From the NCBI RefSeq assembly GCF_001039355.2, contig NW_019775685.1:21352-85351 (forward strand): DNA of 64,000 nucleotides. Direction: 5' to 3'. The notes beneath the pieces were generated by a model. The model was not told where the DNA came from. It made no database searches and was given only the letters and a program-made list of their open reading frames with translations. Positions 33,501 through 45,600 of this stretch are shown piece after piece. The stretch comes from Lingula anatina. Its lineage: Eukaryota; Brachiopoda; Lingulata; Lingulida; Lingulidae. The position numbers were made by a program, and so were the translations under genes. Numbering within the stretch: position 1 is the stretch's first letter; each line of letters opens with the position of its first letter.

Positions 33501-36500
33501 AAACTGTGGTTTTATAAAGCCATCGGAGAAGATATTAACTGGCACGTTGCACGCAGTTGTGTGAAAACGTCTTCTAAGAACACATTGCCTTAGTTCATGA
33601 GTCACTTTATCCATGTTTGCCTTCATAACCCTCGCTGCCAGCTGTTTGTCAAATGTTGTTACATCTGAGAACAACGGAGCAAGATACAATACATGTTTAT
33701 GTAACAACACGTTTTCCACATTATTCAACCACTTATTTTCCTTATTTTCTTCATTTTCTGCAGTATGAAAGTAGAACTGCACTTACTTTCAGCACTCGCA
33801 GGGAAGTGTTTCGCTTTAATCCGTTCATGAGATCCGTTAATCCGTCCATGAAAATTCGGTTATTGGACAGATCTAGCTCCTTCAAGATCTTGTTACACTT
33901 CATGGCGTTCCCCATGGCCTTGGCGCCGTCGTCAGAGAATCCGTTCCAAGAAACGTTTAGTACCCTTAGAACCTGGTTAACCTAAGACATGGACTTCGTT
34001 ATTCAGAGTGTTTGTGTAAACTTTGATGACACTTATTGAAAAAAAGCATTTGTTTACTTTAATATGGCAACCTTGAACTGCTCAATTATAAGTTGGAATA
34101 ATACAATATGCCTATCTCTAGTACAGAGAGGATTAGAGTAAAAAAAATTGATTTATATATGAAATTGAGAAAAATTATTAGAACTATAAAATAACAAGAT
34201 GTTTAGGCTTAAAATGCATAACCATTATACAGGATACCATTGCAATGTTGTTTTGAATTTGAAAAAAAAGCGTTGCTTACTTTTAGTCCATCTGCTAGAG
34301 CGATCGCGCCCTTCAATCTGAAATGGTTCCAAGACAAGTCCAGATCTTCTAGGGTATCGTTAACAGCTTCAATGAAATATAGGAAAAATACAGATATATT
34401 AATTAATTAATTTATTTAAGAGACGGGTTAATTTACATGGCGCCAATAAGCAATCAGTGTAACAATATATTTGAATGTTATCACTGCGTTATAATTTAGC
34501 CAGAACATTTTTTTCTAAAACTCTTCTCTACATAGCTATTCATCTTTTTGTTAGCACTGTTCACACAAAGACGATCAGCAATGTGTAGAAAAGTGAAATA
34601 TGTGTATATGCAATACTTTATAATCAGCTTCATTGTTCCCTCTTCTTTATTATATATCTAATCTTCAGAATTTCCCCCGGGTCATATTTCATATTTTCAA
34701 AGTTCCCATTTCAACTGTGCTTACATATTGTATTCATTTCTTTTTGGTCTCATTCGGTCTTGCCATGTCGGAAACTTCACATCAATTAACATTACTTGGC
34801 ATTGTTTTAAAAAATGGAATTTGGCATATCACTTGTAAAAATATATGAAAACAGACATACTGTAAAATGCCAAGACCAGATAAGCGCTCACAACGTTTAA
34901 AGAAAAGGCCATGGACACTGTGTTGTCTTACTGTCTTACCCAGTGCTTCTCCAAGCGCATAACCCGCGCTTTCACGGAATTCATTGTGAGACATATTAAG
35001 CTGTAGCAGTCCGTGATTTTCCTGGAAAGATGAATGACACTTTAAGACGAGTAACTCAGATATCTTCTAAGGATACACGGGTTTTTACTATTGGGGTCTC
35101 CCGTGGGAATTTAACGCCTGCTAAAATACGATACCATCATAACAGCAGTTAACTGTGGGAAGGCATGAATAACAGGTATAGTTCAAGAGACCGTTTCAAC
35201 GAAAAAATACGAGACGATAAAACCCGATGTCATTAGTTAATCAAAGCCAGCGACATAAGGTCTAGTGATATGATATGACAGCAACTGCTGAAGTCCATGA
35301 TATTTGATTTCGTCATGCAAAAAGCAGGATAGGGGTAGAAAACAAGACATTTTGACAACTCTGCGGTTTTCATCAGAAGAGATCGGGAGTGCAGAAGTAT
35401 GTATTCTCCTTACATTTTGTCTTACCGCTTTAATACCTATGTGTTATTTAAAGTATTATTTTATACAAAACACGATGTTGCACCACGTGTTTTGCTCTTT
35501 ATAGCGTATGTCAAATAGTGCTAGTTCCAACACTGCAGACTTTCACCCGCGCCGGAAAGTTTTCGAACTGCCATATTTGTAAAACCAGTCATTTTCACAC
35601 AATATCAATACAGTAGAATGAATAAAGTATTATTACTATGTAAAGTTAATTTGCCAACAAATTCCCTTTACCTTTAATCCGTCTGTTAGATATCGGACCT
35701 CAGTGTCTTTAAATCTATTCCCTGCAAGGAAACAACACAGCTGAGAAAAACAAACATACTTACAAAAACAGTGCGAACTTGAGAAATCAAATATAATCCT
35801 TCGGGCTTCAGTTAAATTTCACTTAGAAATTATTACCTACTGATTACCTACCAACCTCTCTCAAGAAAAAAAGCTACTTTTTTGTTGTTGTATGGATCAT
35901 GATGTGCTTTGATGAAATCTTGAAACGGTTTTCACTCCATCCAGTGCACCCTGCCCGGAGTGTTAGGGCCGCTGTAAAGCTAGCTTGCTAACTATTCAAA
36001 CGTTTTCATGGGATGGCTTCAAAGTGGGATAGCTTCAGTTTTGATGATATGGGTTATATATGAAATCAAGATCGAGCTGGCAAAAATGAAATCTAGAACC
36101 TAGGGTAGTGCACCCTTTTGTAACCACAAGTAAACAACATTCCCTATGGCTGTATTTTAATTGAATGAAGCTCAACTAACGCATTTCGCACTGTACATAA
36201 CGTGTTACTGTGAATGTGACGAGAGTGAAAAGGGTAAAGTACGTCATGTCTGTATTTGTAGTAAGTATCCATTACGAAACCATTTGGAGGAGTTTTCTTA
36301 GACACACAACTCGTTTTTTTATTTTATATCGCCAATATTTCTAGTACACTTTAGGCTTAAAGTCTATATTATCAGAAACGAAACCACCCCATCAAAAAGT
36401 GTAGTTCCCCCGCACTGGCAGTAAAACACAGGGACAGTGTACTAGATGTAACCGTAAATATGACTTGAAATATTTTCATACAACATTTTGTGTTAATAAT

Positions 36501-39184
36501 GAAGAAGGTGCATGACTAAGCAATATTTACTAGGTACTTGTTGAGGACTGTAGAAGGTTTTCATCAGTTTTTAACTCACGGGTGGTTGAAAGTGGATTAA
36601 GCCCCTTCTGCAAGCATTTACGTCGTTATTCTTACCTGAGATGTCAAGATGCTGGAGAGATCCATTTGAAGACAGGTGCCTCCCCAAGGCTTTGGCACTC
36701 GTGATGGTGAGAGCATTGTTGGCAATTTTCTGAATATAAAAAAAGGGTTGAAGATCAGTGTGTTAGCAACTGAAAAACTCTTATAATGTGTATACATATT
36801 TCATTAGTTATTTAAGAGTCATCTCATAATTAACTTAACTTATTAATTAAATTAACTTAATAATTAAATTAACTTGGGCACAAACAATGCACGTACATGA
36901 ACATCAGCTGGAATGTACAACAAATATGGAATGCTGGATGTGATTTGAATTCTATAAGATACTTTAATTAATTTAAACCCCCTGTCGGTCAAAAAAAAAC
37001 GTACCAATGTGGAAACATAAACATTCTCCTGTAGTACCTCTAAGAGATATGTCACTCCCTGGTCGCCTATGCAGTTGTTGGTGATATCTATCTCTGTCAC
37101 ATGAGTAACTGTCTAAGAAAATGTATCAGCAAATTGAAATTAACTTGAAATTAAACGTTTGTGAAGTTGTATGAAATAAATTCTATACTATTCATACGTT
37201 TTTGGTGAGTGTTTACATTTTTACCGAAGCAGGGCACAGTATGATTGAATCAAAGCAATTCGTCAGAGCTGAAATTTACAAAATAAAAAACGATAAACAT
37301 AGCGGTGATCTTCTAAAAAGCCATAGGGAGAAGCATCAGAGGTGTACCTCCTGTACGCAACGGGGGCATTTTAGACAATGTCTTACTGGGGGTAATATGG
37401 CTGCACGCTCCAAGCATACCAGTTGCTTTGTGGTTAATCATTTTAATATAAAACCCAATATTACCAGCAACACCACGGTCACTGGCTTGACCTGCCTTGG
37501 TCCCAGCGCTCTGTCTGTTAGGTCCAGTTTCTGCAAGCCCTGGTCCTCCAACTGTCTGGTGATGGACGAGTATGGCGTCAGACCGCCCTGGTGACACGCT
37601 TGGACGTACAATGAGGCAGAATCTCCGGTGACACGTCCACGCGATCGTTTTGATGGTTCTGGAAGGTATATGGAGCAAATACGTCTGATGACAAACTTAT
37701 GAATGGAATATTTGTTAATGGTAGGGGCACACGAAACCAAAGAATAAGCAATAACAACAAGGATTGGGCGAAAATGATACAGTTTGGATGAAACTAGGAC
37801 AAATTGAACAGCTCAGCTGGTTTTCTCTCCTATCATAGGAAGACCCTGAAAAAAAGAATAGATTAAAATAATTGAACAACAGACCTGGCCCAAATGGCTT
37901 CTGTGCTTACGGGTTGATCAATATTTCCTGAGAAAACAAAGGACACCGCCTGACGCACAAGTCAGGTTTTTGCAGGGTGGCAGTATTTTTTAAGTTGCTT
38001 AGTGTCTGATCATTTAACACTGAGAGCCAAAGGTTTGTCTCTCCATAAATACCAACAGATCAATGCATCTTTCTTTTTTGCAACGTAAAAGAAAATGAAA
38101 TGCACTTTATATGCAATTGTAAATGTTGGGCATTTCTGGGCAGATACTGCCGACTGGTAAAATATAAACTGACTGCAAAACCTTAAAACGACAACAACAA
38201 AATATTACATAAATAGAAAAGGTCGTCTTCATTTACTAGCTATATTTCATGATTCTAAACGCCGGACGCCGCAGAGTAACTAGTCACCAGCCCCTGCTGT
38301 TACCATAGCAACAACAGGACAACAGCCATATTCATGTAATTAACTAAAATTTCCCCAAAGTCTCATTTAAGAAACGGACTGTAGGCACTTAGCATTGTCC
38401 ACAAAATGCCCATTAAATCCGGTAGCTAAGAACATATAGATAGATTTTGTACCACAGTTGTACACTTCAATACACAAAATACAAAATATGTCAAAATGAC
38501 ATTTTACATCTTTAATATTCTTTGATCATTGTTAGTTTTATAATAAATACAACATGAATACTTACCTGTAATTTCGAGATCACTCTCATCGCTATCAGAA
38601 TATCCATCAGTCATAGTAAGCAGTGTTACGTAGAGAGATAATGAACCACCAGCTTCGTAAGGATCAAGTTTTCTGTTAGTCCGAGAACCCCTGACAAATA
38701 CATAAACATAAATTGCGACGTATCGGATGTGTATGATACTATTAAGCTTATTCTGCTCTTAAGATTTACGATGGTTTTTGTGTCAAGGGCCCCGGCGTAG
38801 GTTGGCCGATATATATTTCAACATTACATCAAACAAACGAACGTGGATGGACTTGAGGGAAATTTGGACATTGCACAAAATAGTAGAATAAAAATATTTG
38901 ATTGTTATATAATTTTGAATAATGACATTCTTATCAAATTGTATTCAAAGAGTATTCGACATCACAATTTAAATCGTTTCAGACTATTAACATGTATCTT
39001 GTTTCTTTTAATTATTAATTATCATTTATTAAAATTAATACATATTTTGATAAACAATGACAGTATCTTACCTGAGAAGAGAAAACGTAACTCTATCTTC
39101 CTCGCTGTCAGGTGTTGAAGTTTGAAACCACAGCCTTACCGCGTCCAACAAATTAATAACACCTGAATTCTGAGTGGTAACCAT
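30041..39184 (-). CDS. Gene A: LRR and EF-hand protein (LRRC74-like)
   Basis: Predicted 656 aa. Exons from the 5' end: 39184-39072, 38690-38566, 37658-37465, 37112-37005, 36729-36636, 35721-35672, 35021-34940, 34366-34281, 33981-33787, 32999-32904, 31479-31210, 30773-30688, 30512-30041. All junctions are GT/AG with compatible phase; the total is 1971 nt. Layout: N-terminal region starting MVTTQNSGVINLLDAVRLW, about eight ribonuclease-inhibitor-type LRRs (residues 130-380), EF-hand pair (about 445-505), and a Ser/Arg-rich tail. There is no signal peptide, TM or NACHT domain, so it is probably cytoplasmic. LRRC74-type proteins are the nearest family I can name; calcium-responsive scaffolding is an inference. 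Gene B upstream is a tandem paralogue with the same exon plan. Confidence 0.85.
30688..31479 (-). CDS. Gene A exons 11-12: EF-hand region
   Basis: Exon 11 (31479-31210) ends in a first EF-hand-like loop, LFSQFDHNKDWAITPEEF, with Trp where the loop normally has Gly at position 6. Exon 12 (30773-30688) carries a canonical loop, DTNDNGEIDYR. The intron between them ends phase 0 and exon 12 ends phase 2, exactly as in gene B. Confidence 0.87.
32090..32145 (+). promoter_or_regulatory. Possible nested + strand first exon inside gene A intron 10
   Basis: CpG-containing sequence precedes AACATGGCGGGAAACC, which combines YY1-like (ATGGCGG) and E2F-like (GGCGGGAAA) motifs. The ATG codes MAGNPQ and runs into a strong GTAAGT donor at about 32132. 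An acceptor-like site at about 32295 would extend it in frame by 18 codons before a stop inside the palindrome at 32338. Speculative. Confidence 0.25.
32338..32363. repeat. 26-bp perfect palindrome
   Basis: GTTAAAATCTCTT followed by its exact reverse complement AAGAGATTTTAAC, with no loop. In gene A intron 10. Confidence 0.95.
32904..37112 (-). CDS. Gene A exons 4-10: ribonuclease-inhibitor-type LRR array
   Basis: Seven exons of 108, 94, 50, 82, 86, 195 and 96 nt encode about eight repeats. Examples: EIDITNNCIGDQGVTYLLEVL, LLQLNMSHNEFRESAGYAL, LEDLDLSWNHFRLKGAIALA, VLRVLNVSWNGFSDDGAKAM, LKELDLSNNRIFMDGLTDLM. The 28-29 residue period with L-x-L-x-x-N and a G-A/G-x-x-L helix is typical of RI-type LRRs. 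Exon lengths match gene B one for one. Confidence 0.9.
37465..39184 (-). CDS. Gene A exons 1-3: N-terminal region
   Basis: Exon 1 (39184-39072) starts at ATG 39184 and ends with DSEEDRVTFSLL. Exon 2 (38690-38566) includes a second ATG and MTDGYSDSDESDLEIT, an acidic Ser-rich stretch like the EDEDDEGGEED stretch in gene B. Exon 3 (37658-37465) contains YSSITRQLEDQGLQKLDLTD, matching LSAFTRQLEDADIQLNNQG of gene B, and leads into the LRRs. An alternative shorter start at 38614 is possible. Confidence 0.78.
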
Positions 39185-39451
39185 GGTCGATACTTCATGT
39201 TTATTTTATAACTACAATGAACCCCTCACCTTTATGATACGGCATTATATGAACATCCACAAATTACCCTCAATCTACGACGTTTTAATGCGCGTCTATG
39301 GTCCCAAGGGGTCGATCGGTCATATATATATACTAGTACAGACGTAATAAAAGGCTCAAACTCAGCTAATGGCGTGCATGTGCAAGACTCTGGAGATAAG
39401 GAGTGTGTGCCTCATTAAAAAAACTTTAAAATTACCATTTTATCTTTGTAT

Positions 39452-39482
<31 letters not shown>

Positions 39483-39515
39483 GGTGGTGGTGGTGGTGTT
39501 AGAAGTAGTAGTGGT
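39452..39515. repeat. (TAG)n(TGG)n trinucleotide repeat
   Basis: Runs of TAG then TGG are directly visible, followed by degenerate copies. Confidence 0.9.
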
Positions 39516-39737
39516 ACGTGTAGAAGTAGTATATATCTTAGGCGATATTGAGGGTAGACCGGGCCCTATTTTTTCCAGAACTAGGATGGTGGATTGAACC
39601 TGATTTTTACCGAAAAAGGATGAAAATGAAGAAACACAATTTCTCATAGTTAAGGGAAAATTAAGCATCCTCCTCTTGAAGCACGATAGTGTGCATCTTT
39701 TTATTCAATCAGCCGATACAACGAGCCGTTTGTGATA

Positions 39738-40054
39738 CAGGCCTACCCAACTACCAGACTCGGCACCGAATGATCCTGAATTCACCGGTAGATCAGACCA
39801 CACTACCCGTTTTCAAGGTGTGAGTCAGTACGCATTACACAATATCATACCCCGAACAAATTTTGAGTGGTGATGCAATACTTTTCAACCCCGCTGAGAA
39901 TCGTCACTATCACATCGCGTACTAGGCAAAAGCGGTGTCGCGTCTGATACTGTGAAATGCGTACTGATACACACCTTGAAAACGGGTAGTGTGGTCCGAT
40001 CTACCGGTGAATTCAGGATCATTCGGTGCCGAGTCTGGTAGTTGGGTAGGCCTG
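39738..40054. mobile_element. 317-bp foldback / MITE-like element
   Basis: The left arm starts CAGGCCTACCCAACTACCAG at 39738. The right arm ends with the exact reverse complement at 40054. The arms match for about 100-115 bp with only a few substitutions and enclose a loop of about 90 bp. TA dinucleotides flank both ends (39736-39737 and 40055-40056), consistent with a TA target-site duplication as in Tc1/mariner-type elements. No transposase is encoded. Confidence 0.8.
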
Positions 40055-41728
40055 TAATAGTTCTGATAGAATATGAAAACAATATGTTACAATGTGACAC
40101 GAATTTTAAAAAAGCTCGTCGTTGTAGTCCTCAGTGACAATATTTTAATTTGCAGCATACCCGGGAAAATTCCATAGAAAAGACGCACAGTAAAAAGATG
40201 TGAGAGGTCCAGTCCCACTGCAAGTGATTTTGTACGTCATTCTCTACGCCTTCCTATACAGATTTCTTGTCAGATTCAAAATGAAGCGCAGGTATATTTT
40301 CACATTCTGCCATTAAAAGCAAACACAAAATCGCGACACCAGCGATAAATATTCTTTATGGTCTATTCAAGCGCGCGAAACGTCATGCTCCTCTCGTAGA
40401 TCAAAGTCGCCATATATAAAATGCTCTCATTGTGCTACATAACGGTGCCATAAGACGTATTAATGTGAATGTGCACCAGAATTAAACATTACTGAGATGA
40501 AATTTCTTGATAAAATTATGACAGACATGTACATACTCGTGCCCTTCCTATTACCCCCTACCATGCAACTGCTGGGTAATCTCCATGTATTATCTGGGAA
40601 GGTGGGTACTGCACCTATTTATGACGCCTTTAAGTGTTATTTTACAACACCAAACTCAAAGTTTTGACGCACGTTTTACTGCTACGACCCTCGAGATAAT
40701 TGGTAAGATCCATCAATAAACAGGGACGTCATACTATGGACTGGATTGGCGTGGAAGATACACGAGAGAATTACCCTTAGTGCTTCCACGCATGAGGTAG
40801 AGGAAGAAATTGACAGTTAACAAGAATACCTTTCTACTATGACATACCTGTACAAACCTGTACCAGCCCTATAAAACCAAAATTCTGATTAATTACATTC
40901 GGAGCGCATTTAAAAGTTAATTGTGCAGATTAATGGCGTGTTTTCATTTAATAATTCATTTATTTATTCGTTTATTTTTTTCTATTATTTCATTTTTTGT
41001 CTAATATTAATTATTTTAGGACAGAGAAAGAGAGAGACTAATATTTATCATATAAATTATAATTGTAGTAGAACATATTTTAATCAATATGCCTCGATGA
41101 CGTCATATACATAAAAGGTTCATGGAATGTTACGCTATATTGACGCGCGGATTCAGCCATATTTATCACAGTATCATATATATAAGACATGTTTTACACC
41201 ACATTTCAGTTTATCACAGTTAAAACTCGCCAGTTGCTGCCACACAGACATCACTGAATCCAACGCCAAATACACTTATAAAAGTTCTGATGTAACTTTA
41301 GCTGTAATTGTCAAACTAGACCAAACCGGACATATTTCTCATCGCACACCTCATTCCGATGCATAGTCAAATTGCGGTAGGTGTGAACTGATTGTGCTTC
41401 GTAACTTCGTCGATATGGTCGTCGTCTCTAACGCATTTACATACAACCGTCCCTTTGGTTAGCTAATGGCACTTCAAGATAATGTGGTGTCTCTTTTACG
41501 ACACCATAGACACAGTCTGGAGTTTTTCTACTCAGAATTCCTTCTCCACAACTTGCTGATGACAGAAAACAGTTTCTGTTAGACTTGGGGCGTAGCCTAT
41601 TTCCTACTGTAAATGTATGGCGTAAATTGTTTGATCAAATTATGCCCCTGAATTGCTTTCTTTGCAGCTTGGTTGCAATCATTCACTGCATAAGACCGTG
41701 TTTTTCATAAATAAACCATTGGATATCA

Positions 41729-41876
41729 CTAGTTTCCAAGTTCACCGTCACTGTCAGCCCTCTCCGCGACGAGAACAGCCGTGTCACAGAGGCTCTCTGC
41801 CAGAGCGGCCCTCCGCAGTTCCTCCTCTCGCTCTCGCTGCTTATCCTCGAATTCTTTACTGCCAAACATTAGTTCT
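41729..41876 (-). CDS. Gene B last exon: charged C-terminal tail
   Basis: It reads (G)ELMFGSKEFEDKQREREEELRR, then an Ala/Glu-rich end DSDGELGN and TAG. It is 49 codons against 157 in gene A, so the C-termini have diverged completely after the shared ELM. Confidence 0.85.
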
Positions 41877-42573
41877 CTGAAAGAAAAACATGAGAGGGTC
41901 TTTAGATTAATCTTGATTCATCATTTGTACACGAGTATTCAGACTGTTGGTGTGTGACTTTTCTTAGGCACGTACATCATGAAGAGCAGATGAAATGCAG
42001 TAGAGAGATACGTATTAGATAGTGATAAACAGGAATGTTTGCACACAATAATAACTTAGCAGTATAATATGTTTTAGTCTGCGTCCCATAATTATTTTGC
42101 TTGACCGAAGAGAAAAGTTTCATGCAAAAATGGTAACTTTTACGATAGAAAATGCTGTGCAAGAGACCTCCGCGTACTCATTAACAATTATTTAAAAAAA
42201 ATGAAACATGCATTAACCCCATAAGGTCTGAAATATTTTAAAAAATATTTCAGACCTTATGGGGTTAATGCATGTTTCATTTTTATCTATTAACATTTCT
42301 GGCACGTTTTCTACAAATAAGAATTAAGATCTCACCCAAAATCAACTTCCCCGTCGCCATCTTTGTCGAGAGAATCCAGCAGTTCTTCCATTTGGGCGTT
42401 TGTAAGCGGGATCTTGGCGTTCTGGAATCGCAACAAATTCTCCGTATTAATGACATATGTAATATTGGGTAAAGATAATATGCAGCTTTCCACCCAGCAT
42501 ATATATATGTATTTCTACACCTTACAATATAATATTATATAAAGCTATTAAACACTGTGTAATTGCCTTTTCT

Positions 42574-42616
<43 letters not shown>

Positions 42617-45600
42617 TAGAGATTTTAATCTATGGAATAATATTTTTATACATTTATCTATTTATTAATCTATACCTAATTTTAATCTATTATTATCATT
42701 ATTTATTTAGTTATTCATTTATTGCTGTTATTTACCTTCATTCCTTGTTTAAACTCATCCCTACTGACACTCCAGCTATTATCCTCGTCAAACTGGGAGA
42801 ACAGCTCCATCAAATTAATACCCTTTTCTTGTACAAAATCCAGCAATATCTGCAGGGGCTCTTTAGGGCGTTCCACCTCTTTCTCCTTCACCGTCCTCCT
42901 CTTAAAGCCTCCGTACATGTTGGGTTTACTCCCCAGCGAGACGCCGTAGACCAGGTCAAACTCTGGCCTTAGTTCACAGACCTCGTGACCTAATTCTATG
43001 GCATCTTTCTCAAGATGAAGGTCCTAAAATTTAGTGAAATGTCAAAATAGTTATTGTGCCTAATGATTACCCCAGCAGAATTTTCACAGCGAGAAAGTGC
43101 CAAATAGCGTTTAAAATAGTCTACAAAATCATATCTTTTTTTAAAGGTGTTATTTTGTAAACATATTTTTCAAACCGGTACATGTGTCGCTGAAGTAACC
43201 TTGACATTCTATTAAAAAGGTGTGGACCAAATGACCCTTTTCTATAAGTCGGTTTTAACGACACACATTTTGTGTTACCCTGGTTCTTCCTATAATACTT
43301 TTCCATTTTACTTCATTTTGTTTCATTTCTATTCATTCCATTGCTCTTCATTTATATCTCTTCCCTTCCGAGAAAACATTACCTTGTATGATGAAAAGGA
43401 ATTAACAAAAAACGCAGGATATCTTTCCTGACAGTGGCAGGTAGCCTGTTTATAATTGTAACGTGTCTGCATTTCACAGCATTTCTATTAATCATGAAAG
43501 GCTATATTGAGGAAATCTGGATATGCTCATTTTCCTGAAACTGTGCGGACAATTTCTCGATTTTTCATGTGAGAGGATATTAACGACGCAAATGACAAAT
43601 TCTGTGATTATTCCGGAAACACCTGGAACGCTGGCGTCAGGGAGAATACAGGATGAAATCGCGCCACAATAGCGCGGTGATGAATGTCGTTTAAAGACGG
43701 TAGAACAGATCTGAACAGAAAACGTCATGCAGAATCTAATGTCTCTTTTCCAGTGAACATAATCAAGGCAGATTTAACAATATTGCAGAGGACTTAATGT
43801 ATAATTTATCGGGATGTAAGAATACTTGAAGTTTATGTCCGATGGCAACTGAATACTTTTTCATCATCACACAATTTCTCCTTCGCGGAAATATCGTCAA
43901 GCCTACTTTGCTGCGATTAAATACCCAGTTTTTAAACAGATGATATACAAAGGATTTCGCGTAAATGGAAGGATTCCTTGGAAATATCCCCAGCTTAAAT
44001 GACATTTCAAGGAAAAAGAATCAGAGCATAAAACACACTATACTATTACTGCTTTAGCAGAACAAACGTGAAAGAAACCTAAAAAAACTCCACTCGCGCC
44101 AGGCAGCCACGCACCTGCGATATAAACAGATACCTTTTAAGTGGATTTGACAGATCGGATTAAAACAGAATGGAAATCTTATTTCTTAATTTTCAAACGA
44201 CTTATCCCATTATTTTATTAGAAATCCCCTTAAGCATATTATTTTTAGATTTAAAATGGCCTGTATGGCCAGGGACATATCACACTTACAAACAATTCCA
44301 GTGTCTTCAACTGGCATGTTTCTGACTTCTTCAGAGTCTGCAGAATGAGTTGTGCACCAAATGATGTAAGAGGGTTCTTACTCAGCTGTAGGAAAAAAAG
44401 ACATTTTAAAATAAAAGTAGCACGACATAAATTTTATGTGCAAACAATAAGCCAACATGTATTCCTAAAAGGTAGTTCAAGGAAATATAATTCATCATTC
44501 GGTCGTCGCTAAGAATCCTTTCAGTATTTATTACGGTACGGCTATAAACATGAGACAGTTATTTTAAAATAACACGGTCAGACTGAACTGTAAAACTTAA
44601 AGCCCTGAAAATAACACAAATAAATGAAAATTTAACTAAAAATATTCTACTAGTAAACGTAAAAAGACATTCAAATTATAGTTTAAAATTCAGGACCCAT
44701 ATATTCAACATTGGTGAAGTACACTGTACAGGTATGTTCAACTTTCTTTGCTAACCTTAAGTATATCTAAGGTATAGTTGGCCTGTAACCCCTTTGCCAA
44801 GTATGCAGCCCCTTCCGCGTCTATTCTGTTACTCGACAGGTCCAGATCGACTAATGTGGAATTTTTCTGGAGCGCCTCCGCTATTTCCTTAGCACCTTCT
44901 GTGGCAAAGCCATTCCAAGAGAGATCGAGTTGTTTCACTCCTAAATTGGACTGCAAAGACAACGAGATGATGTGTGGGAATTTTTGAAAAATATAGCCAT
45001 TCAAGTATTCATTTAATGTATTCTAAAACCAAACGTAAGAAAAAATTCTAAGTTGCATCGTGTTTTTCTTCATGAAGTACAATGTACATACACAGAGTAT
45101 TACATTCATTGCATTGTTGATAAGGCCTTTATATTTTTAATAGATATCTTGGTCTCAATACTTTGAAAGCTTGTCCAGTTAGGTTAAATTTAATGGATGC
45201 TAGCTTGCTCAGGAATGCAACAAATTCATGAAGCGAGAGTTGTGTGCTATTAAAAAAAAACATCCGTCTCCTTCGTGACATAATCGAACCATGACTATGG
45301 GATACTGTGAAAAGGGGAATCCACATGTGCTTGCCAAATCATGCCCTGTAAACCTACCTCTATAGTCACTTGTAGACCAGAAATCATGAAACATGCCAAA
45401 TATTATCCAAATTTGTCCAAACCAAGCTGTTACTTACACGCAGTCCTTTGCCTATTGCGATGGCACCTTTCCTTCGAAGACTGTTCCAACTGAGGTTGAG
45501 CTTTTCTATCGTATCATTGGTTTCTGTGGGAGAAGAAGGAGAAAACAATACTGTCAAAAGTTGTGATCGTGTATTCTTACTTGAACGTGGGATTCTTTTT

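Larger units (their letters stand above)
39185..41728. other. Intergenic region between genes A and B
   Basis: It holds the gene A promoter side, a (TAG)n/(TGG)n microsatellite at about 39452-39500, the foldback element at 39738-40054, and AT-rich DNA containing TTTATT hexamers near 40958 that could serve gene B polyadenylation. No gene supported. Confidence 0.55.
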
